The position numbers were made by a program, and so were the translations under genes. A stretch of 53,967 nt of DNA from Opitutus sp. (GTDB lineage: Bacteria; Verrucomicrobiota; Verrucomicrobiia; Opitutales; Opitutaceae), in the NCBI GenBank assembly GCA_009695305.1, contig SIBG01000018.1, forward strand, positions 1-53,967, in the 5' to 3' direction. Positions 43,101-51,271 of this stretch are shown here, one piece after another. Position 1 is the stretch's first letter. Every line of letters starts with the position of its first letter. A model generated the notes under the pieces. It did no database searches, was not told where the DNA came from, and was given only the letters and a program-made list of their open reading frames with translations.

Positions 43101-43236
43101 GCGCGAGAAGGCCGAGGGTCAGAGCAACAAGCCGCGTGAAACCGTCACGGGCCGTCGGTTGGATTCCGGCGGGATCAGCCCGCGGGGTCGTCATGCGGGT
43201 GCCGAGGCAATTTGCAGTTTTCATGGCATGGGACAT
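40190..43236 (-). pseudogene. TonB-dependent receptor with regulatory-like domain, frameshifted near its end
   Basis: The first ~920 residues read from ATG 43236: signal peptide, a carboxypeptidase-regulatory-like beta-sandwich (GAFVELRE, FVFNNVPPGNYTLVSSYTG), a plug domain (VGIRGTSPALNNLMIDGE, ALGGAINVKTRS) and most of the barrel. After VLGFIPHSGNVGS (about 40475-40485) the reading must shift frame to continue LSYRWRGFTGRINANYTGS, ending in TFGVRGNF with the terminal Phe at 40190. In the original frame translation runs on into nonsense to 40354. The lesion removes the last barrel strands, so the product is likely inactive unless this is a sequencing error. It is the first gene of the large operon, 132 bp before the next receptor. 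Confidence 0.82.
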
Positions 43237-43358
43237 CAGGGGACCGGCAGGGGTGTGAGATTATGTCCGGGGGATTCGGCGGGGAAACCGAATCCGCGAA
43301 GCCGCAGCCTAAACAGGGTTTGACGTTGGCAGCAGCGGGGTCGCGACGCGTGAATTCT

Positions 43359-43367
43359 TGTGTATAC
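43359..43367. promoter_or_regulatory. TGTGTATAC half of a probable GntR operator pair
   Basis: TGTGTATAC lies in the 276-bp region between the divergent receptor operon and the ketone-body operon. Its exact reverse complement is at 43437-43445, 78 bp away, and a matching core lies by the GntR gene at 49205. FCD-type GntR proteins bind short TG/TAC-rich palindromes of this kind. Confidence 0.55.
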
Positions 43368-43436
43368 GTTTATTTTCAGTCAAGGAGTATTTCGCCGCGT
43401 GGGTGTAGGTTAAGATTGAGATGGAAACATACGTGC

Positions 43437-43445
43437 GTATACACA
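43437..43445. promoter_or_regulatory. GTATACACA half of a probable GntR operator pair
   Basis: Exact inverted copy of 43359-43367, located 68 bp before the ATG of the 3-hydroxyacyl-CoA dehydrogenase gene. One operator near each divergent start would allow joint repression of both operons, with looping possible. Confidence 0.55.
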
Positions 43446-43512
43446 GCCTGCCAGCCGCGATGCGAATCCTTCGCGCCGGACTGGTTGATTCGCCCGCTCT
43501 ACAACACTGAAA

Positions 43513-44478
43513 ATGACTACCCCACCCGCGGAGTCTGAGATCCGACGCGTCGCCATCGTTGGCGCCGGGGCGATTGGTTCAAGTTGGACGGTCTTGTTCC
43601 TTGCGCACGGCCTCGATGTTTGCGTGACCGATCCCGCTCCTGGCGCCGAGCAGCGACTGAGAAGTTTTGTCGAGCGCACGCGGCCGGCGCCCGTGGCCGA
43701 CGGTCGGCACGCAACTGCGCGGTCCTCCGGTCGCCTGCAATTTGCAGCCAGTCTCGCGGCCGCGGTCCGGGATGCCGACTTTGTGCAGGAATGCGCGCCC
43801 GAGCGATTCGACTTCAAGCAACAATTGTTTTCCGAACTCGACGCGATCGTGCCCCCGACGGTCGTGCTCGCCAGCAGTTCTTCCGGATTGGTGATGAGCA
43901 AACTCCAATCCGATTGCCGTCATCCCGAGCGCTGCGTGATCGGACATCCGTTCAACCCACCCCACCTGATTCCTCTCGTGGAACTGGTGGGAGGCAATCA
44001 GACCTCGCCGCATTTCCTGGACGTCGCCGATCGATTCTACACGCGCCTGGGCAAGCGCGTCATCCGCCTGCACAAGGAAGTTCCCGGCCACGTGGCGAAC
44101 CGCCTGCAGGCGGCCCTGTGGCGTGAGGCCGTGCACCTGGTCGCCGAGGGGGTTGTGAGCGTGGCCGACGTGGACGCGGCGGTTTGTTGGGGCCCGGGAT
44201 TGAGGTGGGGCCTGATGGGGCCGAATCTAGTTTTTCATCTCGGCGGTGGCGAGGGAGGCATCACCCATTTTCTGGAACATCTTTCCGGGCCATTCTCCGA
44301 CTGGTGGGCCGATCTCGGCGATCCCAAGCTCACTCCGGAGCTGCGGAAAAAGATCGTCGACGGGGTTCACGCCGAGGCCGCGGGTCGGTCCATCGAGGCT
44401 TTGGCGCAGCAGCGGGATGATTTCCTCGTTCAATTGCTCGCCATTCGCCGCTCAGCGGCGGCTTCGTCTCTCCAATAA
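43513..44478 (+). CDS. 3-hydroxyacyl-CoA dehydrogenase-family protein
   Basis: A 321-residue NAD-dependent enzyme with the N-terminal dinucleotide fold VAIVGAGAIGSSWTVLFLAHG, the catalytic His region GHPFNPPHLIPLVELVGG, and the C-terminal helical domain starting at HVANRLQAALWREAVHL. Single-domain proteins of this length include L-carnitine dehydrogenase and L-gulonate 3-dehydrogenase as well as true 3-hydroxyacyl-CoA dehydrogenases. It leads a gene set for acetoacetate metabolism; a beta-hydroxyacid oxidation that produces a 3-keto acid fits this context. Ends 22 bp before the thiolase start. Confidence 0.83.
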   Translation: MTTPPAESEIRRVAIVGAGAIGSSWTVLFLAHGLDVCVTDPAPGAEQRLRSFVERTRPAPVADGRHATARSSGRLQFAASLAAAVRDADFVQECAPERFDFKQQLFSELDAIVPPTVVLASSSSGLVMSKLQSDCRHPERCVIGHPFNPPHLIPLVELVGGNQTSPHFLDVADRFYTRLGKRVIRLHKEVPGHVANRLQAALWREAVHLVAEGVVSVADVDAAVCWGPGLRWGLMGPNLVFHLGGGEGGITHFLEHLSGPFSDWWADLGDPKLTPELRKKIVDGVHAEAAGRSIEALAQQRDDFLVQLLAIRRSAAASSLQ

Positions 44479-44500
44479 GAAACTGCCCCAACGTCACGCC

Positions 44501-45682
44501 ATGTTGGCAAATCTTGTAATTCTTTCCGCCACCCGCACCCCCATCGGATCCTTCCAAGGCCTCCTCGCGGGCGTTCCGGCCACCAAGCTCGGCGCCGCCG
44601 CGATCAAGGGCGTGGTCGCGCAAGCCGGCCTCCCGCCGGAGGCCGTCTCCGACGTGCTCATGGGCAACGTGCTCCAAGCCGGCCTCGGCCAGGCTCCCGC
44701 GCGCCAGGCCGCAATTCTCGCCGGACTGCCGCCCTCCGCGCGCTGTGTGACCGTGCACAAAGTTTGCGGCTCGGGCTTGCAGGCAGTGATGCAGGGTGCG
44801 CACGCGCTCGCCGCGAGCATGGCCGAAATCGTCGTCGCCGGCGGGATGGAAAACATGAGCGCAGCGCCCTATCTCCTGCCGAAAGCGCGCGACGGCTACC
44901 GACTCGGCCACCAGCAGGTCGTCGACTCGCTCGTCCACGACGGCCTCTGGGATCCCTACAACAATCTCCACATGGGCAACTGCGCCGAGCAGTGCGCCAA
45001 AAAATATTCGTTCACGCGCGAGCAACAGGACGCTTACGCCACCGAGAGTTTCCGCCGCGCCAACGCCGCCCAGCAGGATGGCCGCGTCGCGCAGGAAATC
45101 ACGCCCGTCGAAATCACCGACGCGAAGGGCGGCATCACGCGCATCGAGCGCGACGAAGGCCCGGCCAGAGTGAACTACGAAAAAATCCCGACGCTGCGGC
45201 CCGTCTTCGACAAGTCCGGCACGATCACCGCGGCCAACGCCTCGACGCTCAACGACGGCGCCGCCGCCCTCGTGCTCACATCCGCGGCAATCGCAGCGCA
45301 ACGCGGGCTGAAACCGCTCGCACGTCTCGTTAGTTTCGGCGCGCATGCGCAGGAGCCAGTGTGGTTCACAACGGCGCCCGTTCAGGCCACGCAGTCCGCA
45401 CTCAAGGCGGCCGGCTGGAAATTCTCCGACGTCGATCTCTGGGAAGTGAACGAAGCCTTCGCCGTCGTGCCGATGGCTTTCATGCAGGAACTCGGTGTGC
45501 CGCACGACAAGCTCAACGTCCGCGGCGGTGCCATCTCGCTCGGCCATCCCATCGGTGCAAGTGGCACGCGCATCCTCGTGACCCTCATCTCCGCCCTGAA
45601 GGAGCGCGGCCTCAAGCGCGGCGTCGCCGCCATCTGCATCGGTGGCGGCGAGGGCCTCGCGGCGTGCGTGGAACTGATCTAA
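44501..45682 (+). CDS. Acetyl-CoA acetyltransferase (thiolase)
   Basis: A 393-residue thiolase with all catalytic elements: the acyl-accepting Cys in [15 protein letters not shown] near residue 90, [11 protein letters not shown], the His in [11 protein letters not shown], and the second Cys in CIGGGEGLA at the C-terminus. It splits acetoacetyl-CoA to two acetyl-CoA, or the reverse. ATG 44501 gives the normal thiolase N-terminus ([15 protein letters not shown]), so longer readings were rejected. With the CoA transferase and 3-hydroxybutyrate dehydrogenase downstream it completes a route from 3-hydroxybutyrate to acetyl-CoA. Confidence 0.93.
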   Translation: MLANLVILSATRTPIGSFQGLLAGVPATKLGAAAIKGVVAQAGLPPEAVSDVLMGNVLQAGLGQAPARQAAILAGLPPSARCVTVHKVCGSGLQAVMQGAHALAASMAEIVVAGGMENMSAAPYLLPKARDGYRLGHQQVVDSLVHDGLWDPYNNLHMGNCAEQCAKKYSFTREQQDAYATESFRRANAAQQDGRVAQEITPVEITDAKGGITRIERDEGPARVNYEKIPTLRPVFDKSGTITAANASTLNDGAAALVLTSAAIAAQRGLKPLARLVSFGAHAQEPVWFTTAPVQATQSALKAAGWKFSDVDLWEVNEAFAVVPMAFMQELGVPHDKLNVRGGAISLGHPIGASGTRILVTLISALKERGLKRGVAAICIGGGEGLAACVELI

Positions 45683-45737
45683 CCACAGAGGCCCAGCGCG
45701 GCTGACGCCGCAACCAAACGAAACCTGCCCGAATTTT

Positions 45738-45809
45738 GCCGCAAAGAACGCAAAGAGCACAAAGACCATGCCCTGATCTGAACTTTGCGGTCTCTGCGCT
45801 CTTTGCGGC
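45738..45809. repeat. Imperfect 27-bp inverted repeat of CGCAAAGA type
   Basis: Arms at 45738-45764 and 45783-45809 pair with about six mismatches, enclosing an 18-base loop. The CGCAAAGAACGCAAAGAG wording resembles a dispersed intergenic repeat common in Opitutaceae and other Verrucomicrobiota genomes. It lies between thiolase and CoA-transferase genes and may form an RNA hairpin affecting read-through or stability. Its role is unproven. Confidence 0.6.
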
Positions 45810-45955
45810 TAACTTGCCTTGGAAAATTCCTCGCAGTGAAACAGGAATTGGGAACCGTGTAATACAGAGAAAAGCATGAACGCTCTAATACTTCGTCCGT
45901 GGCTTTGGTCTTCTTCGTGCCTCGGTGTCACTGGGGTTCATCAAAGTCTGCGGTC

Positions 45956-47323
45956 ATGAACAAAGTTTTCAACACCGCCCCGGCTGCTCTCGACGGATTG
46001 CTGCGCGACGGCATGACCATCGCCGCCGGCGGCTTCGGCTTGTGCGGCATTCCGGAAAATCTGATCGTCGCGCTGCGCGACAGCGGCGTGAAAGTGCTCA
46101 CCATCGTCGGTAACAACGCCGGCGTGGACGATTTCGGCCTGGGCCTGCTGCTGAAGACACGGCAGGTGAAACGCATGTTCGCCTCCTACGTCGGCGAGAA
46201 CCGCGAATTCGAGCGCCAGGTGCTCGCCGGCGAGCTCGACTTGCAGCTCGTCCCGCAGGGCACGCTCGCCGAGCGCCTCCGCGCTGGCGGCGCGGGCATC
46301 CCCGGTTTCTACACGCGCACCGCCTTCGGCACGAAACTCGCGGAGGGCAAGGAGACCAAAATCTTCGACGGCCGCGACTACGTGCTCGAGCCGGCGATAC
46401 GCGCCGACGTTGCGCTCGTCAAGGCGTGGAAGGGCGACTCGTCTGGCAATCTCATTTACCGCAAGACCGCGCGGAATTTTAACCCCCTGATTGCCGCGTG
46501 CGCCCAGACCTGCGTCGCCGAGGTCGAGGAACTCGTCGAGGTCGGCGCGCTCGATCCCGATCAGATTCACACGCCGGGAATATACGTCGATCGCATCATC
46601 CAAGGGCCGCGCTACGAAAAGCGCGTCGAGTTTCGCACGACGCGCGGCGCGGCTCGGTCGAAGAAGGAAACGCCCATCCGCGAGTTGATGGCGCGCCGCG
46701 CGGCGCAGGAGTTACGCGACGGCGATTACGTCAACCTTGGCATCGGCATCCCGACGCTGGTGGCCAACTTCATCCCCCAGGGCATGAACGTCACGCTCCA
46801 GTCAGAAAACGGGCTGCTCGGCCTCGGGCCGTTTCCGACCGAGGAGCAGGTCGACGCCGACTTGATCAACGCCGGCAAGCAAACCATCACCACGCTCCCG
46901 GGTTCCGCGTTTTTCTCGAGCGCGGACTCGTTCGCGATGATTCGTGGCGGACACATTGACCTGTCGATCCTCGGTGCGCTCGAGGTCGCGGAAAACGGCG
47001 ACATCGCCAACTGGATGGTGCCCGGACGGATGATCAAGGGCCCCGGTGGCGCGATGGATCTCGTGGCCGGCGTGAAGCGAGTCGTCGTCGTCATGGAACA
47101 CACCGCGAAGGACGGGAGCCCGAAGATTCTCCCGCAGTGCGCGCTGCCGATCACCGGCAAAGGCGTGGTCAACCTCATCATCACCGATCTGTGCGTGTTC
47201 GAGGTGAAGCCCGGCGGCGGCCTCGTGCTCATCGAGCTGCACCCCGGCACCACCATGGACGACGTGCGAGACAAGACGGGGGCGCCTTTTGCGGTGGCGT
47301 TTGCCCCACCCCAGTCGAAATGA
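45956..47323 (+). CDS. 3-oxoacid CoA-transferase, fused A and B subunits (SCOT type)
   Basis: A 455-residue single polypeptide in which the A part ([18 protein letters not shown] near residues 20-35, ending around residue 230) is followed by the B part with the catalytic Glu in [11 protein letters not shown] and [11 protein letters not shown]. It transfers CoA between succinyl-CoA and acetoacetate, activating acetoacetate for thiolysis. Bacteria usually encode the two subunits as separate genes; fusion is the eukaryotic layout and occurs in some bacteria. A longer upstream reading was rejected because homology starts at [12 protein letters not shown]. It is encoded 14 bp before the 3-hydroxybutyrate dehydrogenase. 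Confidence 0.9.
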   Translation: MNKVFNTAPAALDGLLRDGMTIAAGGFGLCGIPENLIVALRDSGVKVLTIVGNNAGVDDFGLGLLLKTRQVKRMFASYVGENREFERQVLAGELDLQLVPQGTLAERLRAGGAGIPGFYTRTAFGTKLAEGKETKIFDGRDYVLEPAIRADVALVKAWKGDSSGNLIYRKTARNFNPLIAACAQTCVAEVEELVEVGALDPDQIHTPGIYVDRIIQGPRYEKRVEFRTTRGAARSKKETPIRELMARRAAQELRDGDYVNLGIGIPTLVANFIPQGMNVTLQSENGLLGLGPFPTEEQVDADLINAGKQTITTLPGSAFFSSADSFAMIRGGHIDLSILGALEVAENGDIANWMVPGRMIKGPGGAMDLVAGVKRVVVVMEHTAKDGSPKILPQCALPITGKGVVNLIITDLCVFEVKPGGGLVLIELHPGTTMDDVRDKTGAPFAVAFAPPQSK

Positions 47324-47336
47324 AGCACTTCCTTCC

Positions 47337-48119
47337 ATGTTAAAGAATCGCGTTGCCCTCGTCACGGGTTCCACCAGCGGGATCGGCCTCGGTTTGGCTC
47401 GCGCCCTCGCGCGCGAGGGCGCCCACGTAATGCTGCATGGATTCGGCGACCCCACTGAAATCGAACGCTTGCGCCGTTCACTGGCGGAGGAGCACGGCGT
47501 GACCGTGCGCTACAACCATGCTGATGTCAGCAAAGCCGATCAGGTGACACGATTGATTCGTGACACCGAGGAAGGTTTCGGCGCGGTGGATATTCTCATC
47601 AACAATGCCGGTGTCCAGTTTGTTTCCCCGGTCGAGGACTTTCCGTCGGAACGCTGGTCCGAGATCCAGAACATTGTCCTCAATGCCAGCTTCCATGCCA
47701 TCAAGGCAGTGGTTCCCGGCATGAAGCGGCGAGGCTGGGGCCGCATTCTCAACCTGGTGTCAGCTCACGGGCTGGTGGCCTCCCCCTTCAAGAGCGCCTA
47801 CGTTGCCGCGAAGCACGGCCAAGTGGGACTGACCAAATGCGTCGCGTTGGAACTCGCCGAGACTGCCATCACGTGCAACGCGATCTGCCCCGGATACGTG
47901 CGGACACCCTTGGTCGAAAATCAGATCGAGAGCCAGTCGAAGGCCCACGGCCTGTCACGCGAACGCGTGATCAACGAAGTGATCCTTGCCGCCCAACCCA
48001 CCAAGCGCTTCATTGAAGTGGAGGAAGTGGCCGCCCTCGCGGTTTTTCTTTGCGGCGAACCGGCACGCTCCATTACGGGGGCTGCCATTCCCATTGATGG
48101 CGGTTGGACCGCTCGATGA
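47337..48119 (+). CDS. 3-hydroxybutyrate dehydrogenase-like SDR
   Basis: A 260-residue short-chain dehydrogenase. NAD-binding VTGSTSGIGLGLA, NNAG near residue 90, catalytic Ser in NLVSAHG, YVAAKHG (Tyr-x3-Lys), and the C-terminal SITGAAIPIDGGWTAR are all typical of D-3-hydroxybutyrate dehydrogenases. It oxidises 3-hydroxybutyrate to acetoacetate with NAD in the cytoplasm. As the last gene before the CoA-transferase product is consumed, it completes the operon's ketone-body pathway. The acid-specific residues were not checked one by one, so a related hydroxyacid is possible. Confidence 0.87.
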   Translation: MLKNRVALVTGSTSGIGLGLARALAREGAHVMLHGFGDPTEIERLRRSLAEEHGVTVRYNHADVSKADQVTRLIRDTEEGFGAVDILINNAGVQFVSPVEDFPSERWSEIQNIVLNASFHAIKAVVPGMKRRGWGRILNLVSAHGLVASPFKSAYVAAKHGQVGLTKCVALELAETAITCNAICPGYVRTPLVENQIESQSKAHGLSRERVINEVILAAQPTKRFIEVEEVAALAVFLCGEPARSITGAAIPIDGGWTAR

Positions 48120-48126
48120 GGGCGAC

Positions 48127-48429
48127 ATGAGCAGTGGGAAAAGATCCTTTGGCCCGCTCTCGGATCGCGCGCGAACGGCGATTCACACGGGGGCCTCGAT
48201 GGGGCCGTCGCTCGCCGCGTCGTGGCCTCTCGCTGCGGCGGCACAGTCGGTCGACTGGCTTGAACCGGTCGTGGCGGCGACGTCCGTTCATCGGGATAGG
48301 CTCGTGGATTATTTCGTCGTTGCCGACGGCCGCGTGCCGGTGCCGACGGCCCCGGGGCTTGGCGTGCGCCTGACGTCCGAGTTGCTCGAGACCTACCGCT
48401 TCGTTCCCCGTTCGCGCGAATGCAGCTAG
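48127..48429 (+). pseudogene. C-terminal remnant of an enolase-superfamily dehydratase
   Basis: About 100 residues resembling the C-terminus of MR/MLE-type dehydratases: HTGASMGPSLAASWPLA, then APGLGVRLTSELLETYRF, which parallels TPGLGVRLPDGFLEKYPF in the intact dehydratase at 17777-19024. The barrel and all metal ligands are missing. It has an ATG eight bases after the SDR stop and could still be translated, but cannot be catalytic. It marks the former presence of a second dehydratase gene in this operon. Confidence 0.65.
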
Positions 48430-48435
48430 CGGACT

Positions 48436-49185
48436 TCAGGCCGTGTAGCTCAGCTCGTCCTCGGTGAGCTCGCGCGCGAGCACATGATTGGCCGCCCGGC
48501 CCATCAATAGAATGTGGGTGTCGATGATATCTTGAATGTGACGCTCCATCGCCTCCTTCGCCGCCGGCCCGTCTCCCCGCTCGACTGCCTGGCAAATCGC
48601 CTCGTGCTCCTTCAACACCACCGTCCGCCGCCTGTTGCGATCGATTTTTTCCATGGTGGCAGCCTGCCCGCCGGGAGTCAGACCCGACACGACACGATTG
48701 ATCAGGTGTAGGCGCAGGATCTCCTCCTTCAAAAGATCGTTCTTCGCGGCCGTCATCACCGCGATGTGGAATCGCACGTCCTCCCGCACCAACTCACCGA
48801 GGAATGGCTGCTCGTCCTCGGATTTAAGGATTAGCGCGGTCAGCCGGCGCATGTTTTCCAGTGCAAACCGGATCTCGTGCAAATCGGATTCGGTGCGGAG
48901 CTGGGCGGCGAGTCCCGCCACGTAAGCTTCCAAGGCCATGCGCAGCCCGCACATCTCCCTAAACTCCTTTATGTCCATGGTCTTTACCCTGGCACCCAAC
49001 CGCGCGCGGATGACCACCAGCCCATCCGCCTCCAGTTGCCGCAGTGCGTCGCGCACAGGAGTCCGGCTCACTCCGATCTCGTTGGACAACTCATTTGTCA
49101 TCAACGCACGTCCCGGAGCATACTCGCCGGTAAGGATCCGGCGACGAATGTGATCGTAGGCAACATCGGAGTTGACATCCTTCAT
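48436..49185 (-). CDS. GntR-family regulator, FCD subfamily
   Basis: A 249-residue repressor-type protein. The N-terminal winged helix-turn-helix is clear (DHIRRRILTGEYAPG, LSNEIGVSRTPVRDALRQLEADGLV), and the all-helical FCD domain has the metal-type ligands spread through REDVRFHIAVM and KEHEAICQAVERGDG. FCD members typically sense organic or sugar acids such as uronates. It is transcribed away from an acid-sugar operon. TGTATACA near its start and TGTGTATAC copies before the receptor and ketone-body operons suggest that all three units are its targets, with autoregulation. Confidence 0.92.
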   Translation of the reverse strand: MKDVNSDVAYDHIRRRILTGEYAPGRALMTNELSNEIGVSRTPVRDALRQLEADGLVVIRARLGARVKTMDIKEFREMCGLRMALEAYVAGLAAQLRTESDLHEIRFALENMRRLTALILKSEDEQPFLGELVREDVRFHIAVMTAAKNDLLKEEILRLHLINRVVSGLTPGGQAATMEKIDRNRRRTVVLKEHEAICQAVERGDGPAAKEAMERHIQDIIDTHILLMGRAANHVLARELTEDELSYTA

Positions 49186-49204
49186 TTCAAGTAACGAATA
49201 CTCA

Positions 49205-49212
49205 TGTATACA
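49205..49212. promoter_or_regulatory. TGTATACA palindrome, probable GntR operator
   Basis: An 8-bp perfect palindrome lies 20 bp upstream of the GntR start and 67 bp before the divergent oxidoreductase start (ATG 49279). It shares its core with the pair at 43359 and 43437. Confidence 0.55.
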
Positions 49213-49278
49213 CGGGTTGCAAGAGAGAATTCTGCCTACCGCTTAACCACACGTTCGCCTTTTTCCTTCGCGCAAATC

Positions 49279-50286
49279 ATGGTCCAGCATTCCATACTCG
49301 TTGTCGGCTGCGGCAGCATCGGCGAACGGCACCTCCGGTGCTTTCAGCAGACAGGACGCGCCACGATGATGGCCTCGGACACCAATCCAGCGCTGCTGGA
49401 GCGGCTGGGCCAAACCTATCACGTCGCGACTTTCACGGATTGGGAGCAAGCCATCGTCGAACAGCACCCCGCTGCCGTCGTGATCTCCACGCCGGCGCCG
49501 TGGCACGTGCCGATCGCGCTCGCGGCGCTGCGCTCCGGTTGTCATCTATTGATCGAGAAGCCGCTTTCTCATTCACTCACGGGGATCGACGAGCTCCTTG
49601 AACTCTGCGCGCAGTCATCGCAGCAGGCCAGCGTGGCGTATGTCTACCATGTGTATCCGGTGCTCGCGGCGGCCCGGGCCTTCCTCCGGCAGGTCGAGTT
49701 CGGGCCGATTCAGCAGGTCACGGTGACGACCGGCCAGCCCTTTTACCGCCTGCGCCATGGCTACGCCTCCACCTATTATCGGGACCGGCAGACCGGCGGC
49801 GGCGCGATTCAGGACGCGCTGACTCACTCGGTCAACTGGGTCGAAAGTGTGATCGGACCGGCGGATTCGGTGCTGGGCGACTGCGCTCATCTGGTCGTGC
49901 CGGAAGTCGAGGTGGAAGACACCGTGCATGTGAGCGCCCGCCACGGCTCGGTGCTCGCGAGCTATTGCCTGAACCAGTTTCAGCTCCCCAACGAAACCAC
50001 GATTCAGTTCAACGCGGCGCGGGGCAGCGTTCGAGTCGAGTTGCACACCCACCGCTGGGGCTTTTTCCGTGAGCACGACACGACCTGGACGTGGCATGAT
50101 TTTCCGCCGCTCGACCGTGACGCCCCGTTTATTGCGCAGGCCACGGCGTTCCTCGATCAACTTGACGGCCAGCCCACGCGACTTTGCACGATCGCTGCAG
50201 CCGCCGACAGCCTCCGCTTCAACCTCGCGGCGCTCGCCTCGGCCGTGGCCGGCGCGCGCGTCGAATGCCGCACCGTCCATGCATGA
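49279..50286 (+). CDS. Gfo/Idh/MocA-family oxidoreductase
   Basis: A 335-residue NAD(P)-dependent oxidoreductase with the N-terminal Rossmann motif LVVGCGSIGERHLRC, the catalytic-lysine motif IEKPLSHS near residue 95, and a C-terminal beta-sheet domain. Family members oxidise sugars, sugar alcohols or inositols, or reduce related ketones. The start at 49279 matches the family N-terminus; an earlier ATG at 49204 would overlap the TGTATACA operator. It opens an operon in which four further genes follow with overlaps or gaps under 12 bp. Probably oxidises the sugar to a lactone or keto sugar. Confidence 0.88.
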   Translation: MVQHSILVVGCGSIGERHLRCFQQTGRATMMASDTNPALLERLGQTYHVATFTDWEQAIVEQHPAAVVISTPAPWHVPIALAALRSGCHLLIEKPLSHSLTGIDELLELCAQSSQQASVAYVYHVYPVLAAARAFLRQVEFGPIQQVTVTTGQPFYRLRHGYASTYYRDRQTGGGAIQDALTHSVNWVESVIGPADSVLGDCAHLVVPEVEVEDTVHVSARHGSVLASYCLNQFQLPNETTIQFNAARGSVRVELHTHRWGFFREHDTTWTWHDFPPLDRDAPFIAQATAFLDQLDGQPTRLCTIAAAADSLRFNLAALASAVAGARVECRTVHA

Positions 50287-51271
50287 GCCCTCGGTCAGTC
50301 TGGATCGTGGCTCGTCGCCGGCGACAGCGCCGCTTCGTCTCGGCATGCTCGGGATGATCGAGGGCAACGGCCATCCCTACTCGTGGTCCGCCATCGTCAA
50401 TGGCTACGATCGCGAGCGCATGGCGCTTTGCCCCCATGCGGTCATCCCACGCTACCTCGACGTGCAGCCGTCCGGCTCCGTGCGCGTGCCCGGCGCATGC
50501 GTGACGCACATCTGGACCGACGATCCGAAAGACGCCACGGCGGTCGCCAGTGCCGCGCTGATTCCGCACATCGTGGCGAAGCCCGCGGATGTCATCGGCG
50601 AAGTCGATGCCGTGCTGATCGCGACCGACGATGGCTTCGATCATGTGCGCCGCGCCCGGCCGTTCGTGGAGGCCGGGCTGCCGGTCTTTGTCGACAAACC
50701 GCTTGCGCTGACGTCCGACGATTTGCGCACTTTCGTCGGGTGGCAGCGCGCCGGCGCGCGCATCCAGTCTTCCAGCGGACTGCGCTTCGCCCCGGAATTG
50801 GATCCACTCCTCGAAGATTTGAGCGTCGGTGCACCGCGCTGGGTTGCCGGCCTCACTTGCAAGACCTGGGAACGTTACGGCATTCACCTCCTCGAACCGA
50901 TTGCGCGCGTGCTGGGTCCGGGGTTCAAGACCGTGCGGCTGGAATCACAGCCCGGACTTGAGGTGGCGCACCTCGTGCATCGCACCGGCGTGCAGATTAC
51001 GCTGCCCGTGATTGAAGACGGGGCGGCGATTTTCGGCACGCTGCATGTCTGCGGAACGGCCGGGCAGAAAACCGTGCGGTTCACCGACACCTACACGGCG
51101 TTTCGCCGACAGTTGCTCGGTTTCGTCGACTTCGTTCGCACCGGCGAAGCCAGCTACCCTTTCTCCGACACAGTCGAACTCATGGCGATCCTGATTGCCG
51201 GTCGGCGCAGTCGCGCCGAACACTCGCGTTTGGTGGCCATCGAAGAAATCCTTCAGGAACTTTCCCCATGA
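50279..51271 (+). CDS. Second Gfo/Idh/MocA-family oxidoreductase
   Basis: A 330-residue homologue with a variant N-terminal fold (GMLGMIEGNGHPYSWSAI) and the catalytic motif VFVDKPLAL, Asp-Lys-Pro in place of Glu-Lys-Pro. The nucleotide-binding glycine loop is atypical, so cofactor use is less certain. It overlaps the preceding gene by 8 bp and the aldolase by 4 bp. Two different Gfo/Idh/MocA enzymes in one operon suggest sequential or paired oxidation-reduction at two positions of the sugar. Confidence 0.82.
   Translation: MHEPSVSLDRGSSPATAPLRLGMLGMIEGNGHPYSWSAIVNGYDRERMALCPHAVIPRYLDVQPSGSVRVPGACVTHIWTDDPKDATAVASAALIPHIVAKPADVIGEVDAVLIATDDGFDHVRRARPFVEAGLPVFVDKPLALTSDDLRTFVGWQRAGARIQSSSGLRFAPELDPLLEDLSVGAPRWVAGLTCKTWERYGIHLLEPIARVLGPGFKTVRLESQPGLEVAHLVHRTGVQITLPVIEDGAAIFGTLHVCGTAGQKTVRFTDTYTAFRRQLLGFVDFVRTGEASYPFSDTVELMAILIAGRRSRAEHSRLVAIEEILQELSP

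Noticed and set aside
40489..43323. 944-codon plus-strand frame opposite the TonB receptor
   Set aside because: The opposite strand encodes an unmistakable receptor; the plus frame has antisense composition.
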